Below, one piece after another: positions 10,048 through 18,800 of a DNA stretch of 58,779 nt; within the stretch, counting starts at the first letter, position 1; the number at the start of each line of letters is the position of its first letter. Made by a program: the position numbers and the translations under genes. The stretch comes from Bacillota bacterium. Lineage in GTDB: Bacteria; Bacillota; UBA4882; UBA8346. A model generated the notes under the pieces. It was not told where the DNA came from. It was given only the letters and a program-made list of their open reading frames with translations, and made no database searches. The stretch is from contig JAEYGI010000034.1 in assembly GCA_023402395.1 (NCBI GenBank), positions 1 through 58,779 of the forward strand. Direction: 5' to 3'.

Positions 10048-10446
10048 GCCCTTTTCCCTCCGGATTGACTTGGATACCAGCGTGATCAAAACCGCCCGTT
10101 TCTCTAGGCCATCGCGCCAACTTTCCTCTTTCGCCGGATTGATGCGCGTAAGATTTTTCGTTCATGCTTGCAATGGCGTCCGGCGTTTGTTAAAGAGGCA
10201 CTGAACCTGGGTCGTCTAATTTGACATAATTTCGACGAAACCCGGAGGAAAACCTTCATCCGCATGACGTGGCATTACAAATCGCCAACCGAAACGCATA
10301 ATCCTCAAAAAGGCTGAATCCGATGCTTCAGCTCCTCAAAGCCTTTACAGGTAATCGCGATTATCACAGCATCTGGTAGATTGGTCAACAAAAATCAATT
10401 AAACAAAAAAGTATCGGACTGCTTCACCGCAAAAGCCATTGCACCG
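10048..10446. other. Intergenic region with one imperfect hairpin
   Basis: About 400 bases between the ROK gene (start) and the polyprenyl synthase (stop). An imperfect hairpin at about 10305-10352 (AGGCTGAA...TTCAGC, outer AAAGG/CCTTT) is the only structure noticed. No gene was recognised. Confidence 0.35.
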
Positions 10447-10467
10447 GGCGAACCAACCGTTCGCCCT
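10447..10467 (-). terminator. Hairpin at the end of the polyprenyl synthase gene
   Basis: GGGCGAAC pairs with GTTCGCCC across a five-base loop, directly at the stop codon. There is no good U-tract, so termination would be weak. Confidence 0.45.
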
Positions 10468-11447
10468 TACTTTCCCCGCGTCAACATCCGATCGGCCAAT
10501 GAATTTAAAAAGAGCGTATGATCCGAGACGGGTAACCGGGCCACGGCCCGCCTAGCCCGCCCGATCCGCTCCGTCGCCAGCATCCTCGCCTCTTCAATAC
10601 AACCGGCTTTGATCAGCCTTTCCTTGAGCTCGGCCTGGGTTTCTTTTCCCGTCTCCCGTTCCTCAACCCTGCGCCGGACCCAGTCGCGGTGCGCGGGACG
10701 CTCCATCAGCAAAATCACGGGCAACGTCAGCGTTCCCTGCCCAAAATCCTCCCAGGCCGGTTTTCCGGTCCGCGCCGGATCACCGGTGATATCCAGCAGA
10801 TCATCGATGATCTGATACGCCACCCCGACTTCCCGGCCGAATTCTCCGAGCAGCTCCGAATCGGACGTTCCGGCGCCGCCGATCAGCGCGCCTGTCAAAC
10901 AGCAGCATTCTAAGAGGCTCCCGGTTTTGAGGTAAATCCGTTCCAAATAGCGCTCCCGATCCACTTCCGGGTTAAAACTGTCGCCGGCCTGTTCAATTTC
11001 TCCCCGGCACATCTTTTGAATCGCAGCGACCGCCAATCCCAGGACTGGATTTAATCCGGGCCGGGCCAAAATCTCAAAAACCTTGGCAAACAGATAATCG
11101 CCGCTCAACACCGCCAGATGAGCGCCCCAGCGGGTGAAAACCGTGGCCTGGTTTCGGCGCAAGGCCGCCTGGTCAATGATGTCGTCATGGATCAACGACG
11201 CCATATGGATCAGTTCCATCGCCACCGCAGCCTGAAGCAACGGTTCGCCGGGGTCATCGAAGATCCGGCCGCAATGGACGGTAAGGGACGGGCGGACCCG
11301 CTTCCCTCCGGCATTTAGGGTGTGTAGGCAGATCTCCCGAAGCTTTCCCGTACAGTCCCGGAACGTTTCGTACAGATATGCTTCGACCGCTCCTGCCGGA
11401 TCTTCAGTCCGCGCCGGATTCTCCCGTCCAAATACTGTATTGTGCAT
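10467..11447 (-). CDS. Polyprenyl synthetase (trans-isoprenyl diphosphate synthase)
   Basis: A 326-residue member of the HepT/IspB/HexPS family that extends allylic diphosphates with isopentenyl diphosphate. The first Asp-rich motif is SLIHDDIIDQA at about residues 83-93 and the second is YQIIDDLLDITGD at about 211-223; GGKRVRPSL near residue 48 binds IPP. AAGGAGGT precedes the ATG. It could make the long-chain quinone tail or the substrate of the YtpB-like synthase at 6530. Product length cannot be read from the sequence alone. Confidence 0.9.
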   Translation of the reverse strand: MHNTVFGRENPARTEDPAGAVEAYLYETFRDCTGKLREICLHTLNAGGKRVRPSLTVHCGRIFDDPGEPLLQAAVAMELIHMASLIHDDIIDQAALRRNQATVFTRWGAHLAVLSGDYLFAKVFEILARPGLNPVLGLAVAAIQKMCRGEIEQAGDSFNPEVDRERYLERIYLKTGSLLECCCLTGALIGGAGTSDSELLGEFGREVGVAYQIIDDLLDITGDPARTGKPAWEDFGQGTLTLPVILLMERPAHRDWVRRRVEERETGKETQAELKERLIKAGCIEEARMLATERIGRARRAVARLPVSDHTLFLNSLADRMLTRGK

Positions 11448-11597
11448 AATTATACCTCCTTGTATATTTCGAATTTTTGGTTAAAGCTAGTTTACCAAAT
11501 CGGGAGTTGGCTCATTCCTAGCCGATTTCATCGCATTTCCCAGTTAATTATCGATTTCGGCCGGCCAAAAAATGCGTTGAAAATATTTCCGAAAAAA

Positions 11598-11626
11598 TTG
11601 CATCCCTGGTGCCAATGTTATATAAT
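11598..11626 (+). promoter_or_regulatory. Sigma-A promoter of the amino-acid transporter
   Basis: TTGCAT (11598-11603) and TATAAT (11621-11626) are 17 bases apart, 33 bases before the start codon of the binding-protein gene. Confidence 0.75.
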
Positions 11627-11659
11627 TGTTATGTTTGATGAAACTTTGGAGGTGTTCCC

Positions 11660-12394
11660 ATGAAAAAGTTACTCTGGCTTTCCCTGGTCCTTGCCCTGGT
11701 ACTCTCCACCGGTCTTGCCTTCGCCGCCAAACCGGTGCTCAAAGTCGGTACCGACGCCACCTATGAACCGTTTGAGACCATTGATCCCAAAACCGGTCAA
11801 TTCGTTGGATTTGACATGGAACTGATCAAAATGGTCGCCGACGAAATGGGTATGGAGCTCCAGCTCCAAAACATTGGCTGGGATGGAATCATCCCCGGCT
11901 TGATGAATGGCAACTACGATTGTCTGATCTCCGCCATGACCATCACCGACGAACGGAAAAAGCAAATCAACTTCTCCATCCCTTACTTCTCGATCCGGCA
12001 AGCGATCGTGGTCAAAGTTGACAACACCAAGGTCAAAGGCATTAGCGATCTTATCGGCAAAGCCGTAGCCGTTCAGAACGGCACTACTGGCGATCTCTAT
12101 GCCAGCAAAATCAAAGATGTCAAGATGAAACGGTTCGATACCAACCCGCAAGCCGTTCAGGAACTGCTGAACAACAACGCCGAGGCCGCGGTGATGGACG
12201 ATCTGGTAGCGTTCAGCGCCATTAAAAAGACCAAGGGCTTGAAAGTCATCGAGATCAAGGACGCCGATAAGGAAGACTATGGAATTGGCATTAAGAAAAG
12301 CAACGAAGATCTCCTCAACAAGATCAACAAGGCCATCACCACCTTGAAGAGCAACGGCAAACTGGCCGCGTTGGAAAAGAAGTACAAGTCCTGA
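11660..12394 (+). CDS. Polar amino-acid ABC transporter, substrate-binding protein
   Basis: This 244-residue protein is of the family-3 solute-binding type that captures polar amino acids outside the cytoplasmic membrane. A signal peptide is clear (MKKLLWLSLVLALVLS, ending near AFA-AKP), with no lipobox Cys. LKVGTDATYEPFE, VGFDMELIKMVADEMG, NYDCLISAMTITDERKKQINFS and GTTGDLYA are family motifs. GGAGGTG precedes the ATG. The gene is first of an operon with the permease and ATPase, and is separated from them by a long hairpin. Glutamine, arginine or another substrate cannot be told apart here. Confidence 0.92.
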   Translation: MKKLLWLSLVLALVLSTGLAFAAKPVLKVGTDATYEPFETIDPKTGQFVGFDMELIKMVADEMGMELQLQNIGWDGIIPGLMNGNYDCLISAMTITDERKKQINFSIPYFSIRQAIVVKVDNTKVKGISDLIGKAVAVQNGTTGDLYASKIKDVKMKRFDTNPQAVQELLNNNAEAAVMDDLVAFSAIKKTKGLKVIEIKDADKEDYGIGIKKSNEDLLNKINKAITTLKSNGKLAALEKKYKS

Positions 12395-12415
12395 TTGCCG
12401 CTTTTCACTCTTTTC

Positions 12416-12455
12416 AATATGGTCAAGGAGCCGCTCGATGCTCTTTGACCATATT
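12416..12455 (+). terminator. Attenuating hairpin between binding protein and permease genes
   Basis: 12416-12426 (AATATGGTCAA) pairs with 12445-12455, with an inner GAGC/GCTC pair. Only a weak T-rich tail follows. Such partial terminators are common in ABC operons, where the binding protein is needed in excess. Confidence 0.65.
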
Positions 12456-12499
12456 GTTTGATTATAATTATATCATGAGCGTTGAAAAAAGGATGTAAT

Positions 12500-13489
12500 G
12501 TGAATATGTTAAGCATTCAATACAAATTGCATCTGGCGCTGATCTTAACAGCGCTGTTGGCTTTCGGGCTCACGTGCCCGGTCTGGGCCGCCGCATCCGG
12601 CGAAACCGTTCTCCAGATTACTTCCGATCCTCCCGGAGCCGCCATCTCCATTGACGGCCAAGAGATTCATCAGGTCACACCCTACACCGTCCACGGCCTA
12701 TCCCCCGGCGAACACCGTGTCAAAGTGGGAAAGCCCCCTCATTACCGTTTCGAAGAACAGAAAGTAACCCTTGAACCCGGCGAAAACAGCGCCGATTTTG
12801 CGCTTCCCGAGACCTCGCTCTATTACATGTGGCTGAGTCTCCCCAACCTCTTGCTCGGCGCGGTTATGACTTTATTTCTGACGATCATCGCCGTTTTTAA
12901 CGGCATTATCATAGGAACGCTGGCCGGTGTGGCCCGCGTCATTCACAATAAACTTTTTAACTTGATCTCCGGCATTTATGTGGACTTCATCCGCGGCACG
13001 CCGCTGTTGGTCCAGATCTTCATGATTCATTTCGGATCTCCGCCGCTCCTGGGCATGCTGTTCAACAACGGCGATCCGATTCCCATCAATCCTTTCGTTT
13101 CGGCGTTGGTCGCCTTGAGCGTCAATAGCGGCGCCTATGTGGCCGAGATTGTCCGGGCCGGCATTCAATCCATCGACCGGGGCCAGATGGAAGCCGCGCG
13201 CTCGCTGGGTATGTCCTACCGGCAGGCCATGCGCTATATCATTCTGCCCCAGGCCTTAAAACGGGTGATTCCGCCGCTCGGCAACGAGTTCATCGCCATG
13301 CTCAAAGACTCTTCCTTGGTGTCGGTCATCGGCATGGAAGAGTTGGTCCGGAAGGCGCAAGTCATTGTCACCCGCTCCTACCGTCCCACTGAGACCTGGA
13401 TCGAGGTCGGGCTGATCTTTCTCTTGATGACCCTGCCGTTTACCCGGATCGTGGCCAATTTGGAGAGGAGGTTGAAGACTGGTGATTAA
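12500..13489 (+). CDS. Amino-acid ABC permease with N-terminal PEGA domain
   Basis: About 330 residues. A signal-like hydrophobic segment is followed by a PEGA domain (VLQITSDPPGAAISIDGQ, then TPYTVHGLSPGEHRVKV), which would lie outside the membrane. From about residue 110 comes a HisM/GlnP-type permease, with the EAARSLGMS coupling loop and LKDSSLVSVIG. PEGA domains are usually surface-associated; fusion to an importer permease is unusual. The GTG at 12500 was chosen for AAAGGATG upstream; ATG 12506 or TTG 12482 are alternatives. The 3' end overlaps the ATPase gene by 8 bases. Confidence 0.88.
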   Translation: MNMLSIQYKLHLALILTALLAFGLTCPVWAAASGETVLQITSDPPGAAISIDGQEIHQVTPYTVHGLSPGEHRVKVGKPPHYRFEEQKVTLEPGENSADFALPETSLYYMWLSLPNLLLGAVMTLFLTIIAVFNGIIIGTLAGVARVIHNKLFNLISGIYVDFIRGTPLLVQIFMIHFGSPPLLGMLFNNGDPIPINPFVSALVALSVNSGAYVAEIVRAGIQSIDRGQMEAARSLGMSYRQAMRYIILPQALKRVIPPLGNEFIAMLKDSSLVSVIGMEELVRKAQVIVTRSYRPTETWIEVGLIFLLMTLPFTRIVANLERRLKTGD

Positions 13490-14207
13490 AGTCGTCAACT
13501 TACATAAACGCTTCCGCCATCTTCATGTCCTGAAAGGAGTCTCCACTGAGATTCGCCAAGGCGAAGTGGTCTGTGTCATCGGTCCCAGCGGCTCCGGAAA
13601 GAGCACCTTCCTGCGCTGCATCAATCTGCTCGAAAAACCCTCGAGCGGCGAGATTTATATCGAAGGCGTGGAAGTGACTGATCATTCCGCGATTAATATC
13701 AATCAGGTCCGGGCCGAAGTCGGCATGGTCTTTCAACGGTTCAACCTCTTTCCGCATAAGACCGCGCTGGAAAACATCACCCTGGCGCCGATCAAGGTTC
13801 GCGGACTTTCTCTGGAGGAAGCGCGCGTCCGGGCCTATGAATTGTTGGATCGGGTCGGGCTTAGGCACAAAGCCGACGTTTATCCGGACAATCTCTCCGG
13901 CGGCCAGCAGCAGCGGATTGCCATCGCCCGGGCCTTGGCCATGCGGCCGAAAGTGATGTTGTTCGATGAACCCACTTCAGCGCTGGACCCGGAGATGATC
14001 CAGGAAGTGTTGGACGTCATGAAAAATCTGGCCCGGGAAGGGATGACCATGGTAGTAGTCACTCATGAAATGGGCTTCGCCAGGGAAGTCTGCCACCGGG
14101 CGATGTTCATGGATGAAGGAGAGATCATCGAAGAAGGAACCCCCGAGGCTCTCTTTAGCCATCCTCAATACGAACGGACCAAACAATTCTTGAGCAAAAT
14201 CTTGTAA
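13482..14207 (+). CDS. Polar amino-acid ABC transporter, ATP-binding protein
   Basis: A 241-residue GlnQ/HisP-type ATPase that powers the permease encoded just upstream. Walker A is GPSGSGKST, the Q-loop region is VGMVFQRFNLFPH, the signature is LSGGQQQR, and Walker B is VMLFDEPTSALDPE with the switch His in VVVTHEMGFA. It starts with GTG at 13482, overlapping the permease end. The cluster therefore encodes a complete importer. Confidence 0.95.
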   Translation: MIKVVNLHKRFRHLHVLKGVSTEIRQGEVVCVIGPSGSGKSTFLRCINLLEKPSSGEIYIEGVEVTDHSAININQVRAEVGMVFQRFNLFPHKTALENITLAPIKVRGLSLEEARVRAYELLDRVGLRHKADVYPDNLSGGQQQRIAIARALAMRPKVMLFDEPTSALDPEMIQEVLDVMKNLAREGMTMVVVTHEMGFAREVCHRAMFMDEGEIIEEGTPEALFSHPQYERTKQFLSKIL

Positions 14208-14245
14208 GCCGTCAACCCAGATTTGGCAATACGAGGAGAGATAGT

Positions 14246-14692
14246 ATGGCTGTACAGTTCCGCCGCGCCACGCCCGATGATTTGGAGGCGCTGATCGGCC
14301 TCTTGAATTTGTTATTCAGCCTGGAGGTGGATTTTGAACCCAATCCCGCCAAACAGCGGAGCGGTTTAAAGCTGATGCTGGAGGACGCCGCGGAGCGGTG
14401 CGTGATGGTAGCCGAAGAATCCGGAGCGGTAATCGGGATGTGCACCGCCCAGTTGCTGGTCTCCACGGCGGAAGGCGGAATGGTAGCCCTGATCGAGGAT
14501 ATGGTGGTTCAGGCCGGATACCGGGGCCGGGGCATTGGAAAGCGCCTCCTGGCTTCGATCGAGTCCTGGGCGCTGGCAAAAGGTGCCAAGCGCCTCGAGT
14601 TGCTCGCCGACCGGAACAACCATCCGGCGCTGGAGTTTTACGACCGGCTGGACTGGAAGCAAACCCAGCTCATTTGCCTTCATAAGAAATGA
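14246..14692 (+). CDS. GNAT family N-acetyltransferase
   Basis: A 148-residue GNAT protein. Motif A, the acetyl-CoA pyrophosphate site, is QAGYRGRGIGKRLLASIESWA at about residues 91-111 (conserved R/QxxGxG/A). EFYDRLDWKQTQL near the end matches motif B. A GAGGAGAG site precedes the ATG. The gene lies 38 bases after the transporter ATPase on the same strand and may be co-transcribed. The substrate is unknown. Confidence 0.88.
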   Translation: MAVQFRRATPDDLEALIGLLNLLFSLEVDFEPNPAKQRSGLKLMLEDAAERCVMVAEESGAVIGMCTAQLLVSTAEGGMVALIEDMVVQAGYRGRGIGKRLLASIESWALAKGAKRLELLADRNNHPALEFYDRLDWKQTQLICLHKK

Positions 14693-14695
14693 CCG

Positions 14696-14902
14696 TTAAC
14701 GCCGCTTGGTGGTCCAGTTAAAAAAACCGTACAATAAGCAGTAGCCCAGCAACCCTTCCCAGATTCCGGCGGCTCCGGCCAAAACCAACAGATCCCCGGT
14801 CAGTCCCGGAATTCGGAAAAAGTATTTCAAACCAATCACGAAAGCCCCGAGAATGCAGCGGCTGATGCGATCCAACGGGCCGATATTTTGGCCATAACGC
14901 AT
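14696..14902 (-). CDS. DUF2892 (YgaP-type) small membrane protein
   Basis: A 68-residue protein with NIGPLDRISRCILGAFVIG at the start and two membrane segments, ending GLLGYCLLYGFFNWTTKRR. This matches the DUF2892 inner-membrane domain (N-G-xx-DR at the N-terminus, G-x-C-PLY-like at the end). GGTGAT precedes the ATG by six bases. In other proteins the domain follows a rhodanese; here it stands alone. Function is unknown. Confidence 0.8.
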   Translation of the reverse strand: MRYGQNIGPLDRISRCILGAFVIGLKYFFRIPGLTGDLLVLAGAAGIWEGLLGYCLLYGFFNWTTKRR

Positions 14903-14938
14903 TTAAGTATCACCGGTTATAATATACCCAATAAAATC

Positions 14939-14970
14939 AAAAACTCCCCTGTCGCTAACGGCAGGGGAGT
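14939..14970 (-). terminator. Terminator of lonB
   Basis: On the minus strand CTCCCCTG pairs with CAGGGGAG across a ten-base loop, followed by TTTTTGATTTT. Confidence 0.85.
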
Positions 14971-14992
14971 TAGTTTATTTTGTTGATTCCGG

Positions 14993-16951
14993 CTATGCCT
15001 GACTTTCGTCCTTGGGCAACAGCACCCGCTCCATAATCTCGGCCACGGTCTGGACCGGGATCACCTCAATATTGGTCAACCCTTGCGGAATGTCCTTCTC
15101 ATTCTCCTCCGGCACGAAGACCCGCTTGATACCGGCTTGGCGGGCACCATAGATCTTCTCGACCACGCCGCCGACTGCTTTTATCTTGCCCTGAATGGAA
15201 ACTTCACCGGTCACCGCCACATCCTGGGGAATCGGCCGGCCGGTCAGGCAACTGATCAAAGCCAGGGTAATGGCGACTCCGGCTGACGGCCCGTCAATCC
15301 GCCCTCCTCCGACCACGTTGACGTGGGCGTCGAAATCGGATAGATCCATCCCGGCCAAGAGCCGGATCACCGAAGCGGCGTTGAAGACCGAATCCTTAGT
15401 CATGCTGCCGGCGGTTTCATTGAAGCGGAGGTGGCCCTTGCCCTTTTCGGCGCAGGGGAAGCAGACCGCTTCCAACTCCAGGACGGAGCCGACAAAACCG
15501 CTGACGCCCAAGCCGAAGATTTTGCCGATCTCCGCCCGGTCGGAGGCCTTCACCGTCAAAAATGGCGACAAGCGACTTACCTGGAAGACCTCCAGCAGAT
15601 CTTCGTCGCCGATCCGGATATCGTTTAGGCCGGGGTTTTGAGCACGGTTCTTGTAAAGCACCAAACCGCAAACATCGGCCAGGATCCCCGCGGCTTTCCG
15701 GCCCTCAATGGTATACTCGCTGATCAACTCCGCCACTCGGGACTCGATCTTCACCTTAATTCGGGCAGCGGCATTGAGCACGATTTCCTGGATATCGCTC
15801 TGTTCCAACGGTTCAAAGTAAACCTCGGCGCAACGTGAGCGCATCGCCGGACTGATCTCCGACGGGTCCCGGGTGGTGGCGGCGATCAGGACGAAATCGG
15901 CCGGCGCCCCCTCCGCGAACAGCTTCTTGATATATTTGGGGACATTGGGATCGTTCGGATCATAATAGGCGGAATCAAAATAGACCCGTTTGTCCTCCAA
16001 TACCTTTAACAACTTGTTCTGGAGCATGTCATCCATCTCACCGATCTCATCAATGAAGAGCACGCCGCCGTGGGCGTCGGTGACCAAACCCAGTTTCGGC
16101 TCGGGAACGCCGCCCTCGGCCAGGTCCCGTTTCGCGCCTTGATAAATCGGGTCATGCACCGAGCCCAACAAGGGATTGGTGACCTCGCGCGGGTCCCACC
16201 GCAAAGTGGTTCCGTCGATCTCCACAAAGGCCGCGTTCTCCTTAAACGGGGTGAAGGACAGTTTTTTCGCCTCTTCCAGCACCAGCCTGGCGGCGGTAGT
16301 CTTACCCACGCCCGGCGGTCCATAGAGGATCACGTGCTGCGGAAAGGGAGAGGCAATCTTGGCCAGTAGCGCGGTGATCGCCCGGTTCTGACCGACAACC
16401 TCATCCAGTTTGGTGGGTTTCAACGCTTCTAATACCGACTTGGACAGATTGATCTCATCCAGCTTCTCCAGATCGGCCAATTTTTTGAGGGTATGCGGAT
16501 TATCAGGCCCGGAACTCTCCTGAAGAATTTGAATTTTAATCTCTTTAAGATATTCCTCGTGCCGTTGCTGCATCCGCTCGGCAATCTTCTTCTCGATCTT
16601 CTCCTCCACCGTCTTCCTGGCAATCAGATCGGCGATCTCTTCCTCGATCTCGTTTAAAATTTCGGGGAGATTTTTCCGTTGCGGCAAGGAATCGATGGTC
16701 GGATCCTCAAACACGATCCGCTGCAGCGCCAAAATCCGTTCCTCCAGGATTTCGGAACGCATCAGCTTCAGCGCCTCCAGTTTACCGGCCTTCAGTACCA
16801 ACCGGTCCGAACCGTAAAGATTGGAAAGCAAAGCAAAAACCGCCGCCACTTGCCGCGACAGCTGCTCCTCATCGAGCAGCCGATCGTGCAGCGGGATGGC
16901 CGGTGTACCCTTTTGAAACAAGTCATTCAACTTTCTGACAATATTTTTCAT
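14993..16951 (-). CDS. lonB: LonB-type ATP-dependent serine protease
   Basis: A 652-residue AAA+ Lon-family protease lacking the classical Lon N-domain. After an N-terminal helical part (about 1-190) the AAA module shows Walker A GPPGVGKTTAAR and Walker B GVLFIDEIGEMD. The peptidase domain has the catalytic Ser in DGPSAGVAI and the Lys in GEVSIQGKIKAVGG. Bacillus LonB is near 550 residues and is made in the forespore under sigma-F, so this N-terminal region is longer than usual. AAGGAG precedes the ATG. In combination with spoIIE and ylbJ this supports a spore former. Confidence 0.87.
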   Translation of the reverse strand: MKNIVRKLNDLFQKGTPAIPLHDRLLDEEQLSRQVAAVFALLSNLYGSDRLVLKAGKLEALKLMRSEILEERILALQRIVFEDPTIDSLPQRKNLPEILNEIEEEIADLIARKTVEEKIEKKIAERMQQRHEEYLKEIKIQILQESSGPDNPHTLKKLADLEKLDEINLSKSVLEALKPTKLDEVVGQNRAITALLAKIASPFPQHVILYGPPGVGKTTAARLVLEEAKKLSFTPFKENAAFVEIDGTTLRWDPREVTNPLLGSVHDPIYQGAKRDLAEGGVPEPKLGLVTDAHGGVLFIDEIGEMDDMLQNKLLKVLEDKRVYFDSAYYDPNDPNVPKYIKKLFAEGAPADFVLIAATTRDPSEISPAMRSRCAEVYFEPLEQSDIQEIVLNAAARIKVKIESRVAELISEYTIEGRKAAGILADVCGLVLYKNRAQNPGLNDIRIGDEDLLEVFQVSRLSPFLTVKASDRAEIGKIFGLGVSGFVGSVLELEAVCFPCAEKGKGHLRFNETAGSMTKDSVFNAASVIRLLAGMDLSDFDAHVNVVGGGRIDGPSAGVAITLALISCLTGRPIPQDVAVTGEVSIQGKIKAVGGVVEKIYGARQAGIKRVFVPEENEKDIPQGLTNIEVIPVQTVAEIMERVLLPKDESQA

Positions 16952-17041
16952 GCAAGGCTCCTTCCCGGAGGACAGACTTATCGATCTATTGAACCAAGAT
17001 TACCAGCCCGAGACGTTTCAACATCTTTCCTTAAAATCATC

Positions 17042-17122
17042 AGTCGAATAAATACTGACATTCCCCTTTCCCAACCTTGCTATTAAGGATGGGTAGCATA
17101 TTTTTCAAAATTTATTTCGACT
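17042..17122. repeat. Dispersed stem element, copy 1 (lonB-rplI gap)
   Basis: 17042-17053 (AGTCGAATAAAT) pairs with 17110-17122 around an inner CCC...GGG region (TTTCCCAACC...AAGGATGGG). The organisation and sequence match copies at 19254-19338 and 55719-55803, but with different bases in the stem that still pair. Unlike those copies, the upstream ATATGTC stem is missing. Confidence 0.65.
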
Positions 17123-17139
17123 TATCTGATTGAAACGAA

Positions 17140-17158
17140 AAACCGGCCGGGCCGGTTT
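17140..17158 (-). terminator. Terminator of rplI
   Basis: AAACCGGCC and GGCCGGTTT flank a single base; on the minus strand the hairpin is followed by TTCGTTTC. It sits 33 bases after the rplI stop. Confidence 0.65.
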
Positions 17159-17190
17159 CCGGAAAAATCTGCAATTGCCGTCAACCGGGG

Positions 17191-17637
17191 TTATTCCGCG
17201 ACGACTTTGACCATGATTTCGGCGGTGATGCCTTTGTATAGATGGACCTTTACCGGGTGATCACCCAGACTTTTAATGGCGTCGTCGATCTCGAACTTCC
17301 GTTTGTCAATCTCCACTTTGGCGGTTTTCACGAGTTGGTCGGCCACGTCTTTGGCGGTAATCGAGCCGAAAAGCCGGCCGTTCTCCCCGGTCTTGGCCTT
17401 AAACGTCACCATCGTGCCGTTTAAGCGTTCGGCCACTGCCTTCGCCTCCCCCTCCTCGCGAATCTCACGCTGGACCGCGCTCTCCTTCTGTTCCGCCAAG
17501 GTCTTGAGATTGCCGGCGCTGGCCTCGATTGCCAAACCCTTCGGCAATAAGAAGTTCCGGGCATAGCCGTCCGATACCTCTTTGACCTCGCCTTTTTTAC
17601 CTAAAGCCCGGACATCTTGTTTTAAAATAACTTTCAT
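17191..17637 (-). CDS. rplI: Large-subunit ribosomal protein L9
   Basis: A 148-residue L9. The N-terminal rRNA-binding domain MKVILKQDVRALGKKGEVKEVSDGYARNFL is nearly the family consensus. A long helix (about 40-75) and the C-terminal domain with FGSITAKDVADQL and HPVKVHLYKGITAEIMVKVV follow. It lies downstream of the MazG-like gene on the same strand, in the usual Firmicutes neighbourhood of rpsF-ssb-rpsR. Confidence 0.97.
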   Translation of the reverse strand: MKVILKQDVRALGKKGEVKEVSDGYARNFLLPKGLAIEASAGNLKTLAEQKESAVQREIREEGEAKAVAERLNGTMVTFKAKTGENGRLFGSITAKDVADQLVKTAKVEIDKRKFEIDDAIKSLGDHPVKVHLYKGITAEIMVKVVAE

Positions 17638-17649
17638 TATCCCACCCGC

Positions 17650-17970
17650 CTAGTATCGATTTCGATCTTTCAAATAATTTTCAAGATTGGAGACATCGCC
17701 ATACCATTGCTCTATCTCATGCTCCTGCATCTGAGAGGATAGCAATTTCTGCTGCATGGTCGCATCCAGTTTGGTAAATGAGATCCCCAGCCGTTTGCCC
17801 AAAAAATAGCAACTAATGATCAAGCCGGCCAGCGAATCCTGGATCACGTCCTCATTGTTCTTGATCATCGCCTTGAACAACGAGCCCAATCCGGCCACGA
17901 TCTCGGCCTTAATCCATTCGATAGTGCGCAGATTCTTGACAATATTAAAATCAGGGCTGTTAGAAGACAT
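17650..17970 (-). CDS. MazG-like family protein
   Basis: A 106-residue helical protein resembling the MazG-like family found between rpsR and rplI in several clostridia-like genomes. Recognisable parts are NLRTIEWIKAEIVAGLGSLFKAM and a SLAGLIISCYFLGKRLGIS helix. Classical MazG nucleotide pyrophosphohydrolases need an EExxE12-28ExxD motif; I do not see a clean version, so catalytic activity is doubtful. It ends 12 bases before rplI and is probably in the same transcript. Confidence 0.7.
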   Translation of the reverse strand: MSSNSPDFNIVKNLRTIEWIKAEIVAGLGSLFKAMIKNNEDVIQDSLAGLIISCYFLGKRLGISFTKLDATMQQKLLSSQMQEHEIEQWYGDVSNLENYLKDRNRY

Positions 17971-18049
17971 CCGGATGTTCCCCCTTCAACCCATGATATT
18001 CTCTATTCAATCCCATTTTTCCTGCGCTTTGGGAACGACTATTAAAAAT

Positions 18050-18071
18050 TAAGAGGCCGCTCGGCCTCTTA
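18050..18071 (-). terminator. Terminator overlapping the rpsR stop
   Basis: AAGAGGCCG pairs with CGGCCTCTT; on the minus strand AATTTTTAATAG follows. It ends the rpsF-ssb-rpsR operon. Confidence 0.8.
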
Positions 18072-18314
18072 TTCACTGGTGTATGGTAATAACGCAATCT
18101 GTCTTGCCCGCTTGATCGCAGCGGTCAATTGCCGTTGATGAATGGCGCAGTTTCCCGAGATCCGGCGCGGCAGGATCTTACCGCGTTCCGTCACATATTT
18201 TCGTAGCTTGGCGACTTCCTTGTAGTCAATCGCCTCCACTTTATCGACGCAAAAACCGCATACCTTCTTCTTGGGGCGTCGGCCCCGGCCGCCCTCTTTA
18301 TCGCCTCTAGCCAT
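18069..18314 (-). CDS. rpsR: Small-subunit ribosomal protein S18
   Basis: An 81-residue S18 with KKVCGFC at the N-terminus (a C+ type with a CxxC pair) and the core YKEVAKLRKYVTERGKILPRRISGNCAIHQRQL. S18 binds S6 in the 30S platform. It is the last gene of rpsF-ssb-rpsR. The SD is GGAGGTGA before the ATG. Confidence 0.97.
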   Translation of the reverse strand: MARGDKEGGRGRRPKKKVCGFCVDKVEAIDYKEVAKLRKYVTERGKILPRRISGNCAIHQRQLTAAIKRARQIALLPYTSE

Positions 18315-18374
18315 TATCTGTCACCTCCCAAATATCAATGTAAATCAAGGCAATCCCATCGTCCGCGAGATTGC

Positions 18375-18785
18375 TCAAAATGGTAGATCATCAAGATTGA
18401 TACCGCCCAGATCGTCTCCGGAGGCGGAGCTTCCCCCGCCCGCCGCAGCCGGTGCCGCCGAATCATCACGACCCCGATCTAAGAACTGGACGTGACTTGC
18501 CACTACTTCGGCGACCCGCCGTTTCTGGCCATCCTGCGTCTCATAGCTTCGGATCTGAAGTCGACCCTCCACCGCCACCAGACGCCCTTTTTTCAAGTAA
18601 TTGGCGCACAGCTCGGCCTGCTTTTGCCAAGCGATGATCCGGATAAAATCAGCCTCCCGCTCGCCTTGGGCGTTCGGGGTGGGCCGGTCCACCGCCAGGT
18701 CGAAATTGGTCACCGCCGTGCCGCTTGGAGTATAACGAAGTTCGGGATCTCTTGTCAACCGCCCGATCAGCACGATATGATTCAT
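18375..18785 (-). CDS. ssb: Single-stranded DNA-binding protein
   Basis: A 136-residue SSB with MNHIVLIGRLTRDPELRYTPSGTAVTNFDLAVDR at the start and an OB-fold to about residue 105. A Gly/Ala-rich linker and the acidic tail DDLGGINLDDLPF, which recruits repair and replication proteins, complete it. The gene sits between rpsF and rpsR as in most Firmicutes. Confidence 0.97.
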   Translation of the reverse strand: MNHIVLIGRLTRDPELRYTPSGTAVTNFDLAVDRPTPNAQGEREADFIRIIAWQKQAELCANYLKKGRLVAVEGRLQIRSYETQDGQKRRVAEVVASHVQFLDRGRDDSAAPAAAGGGSSASGDDLGGINLDDLPF

Positions 18786-18800
18786 CTGCCATCACCTTCG

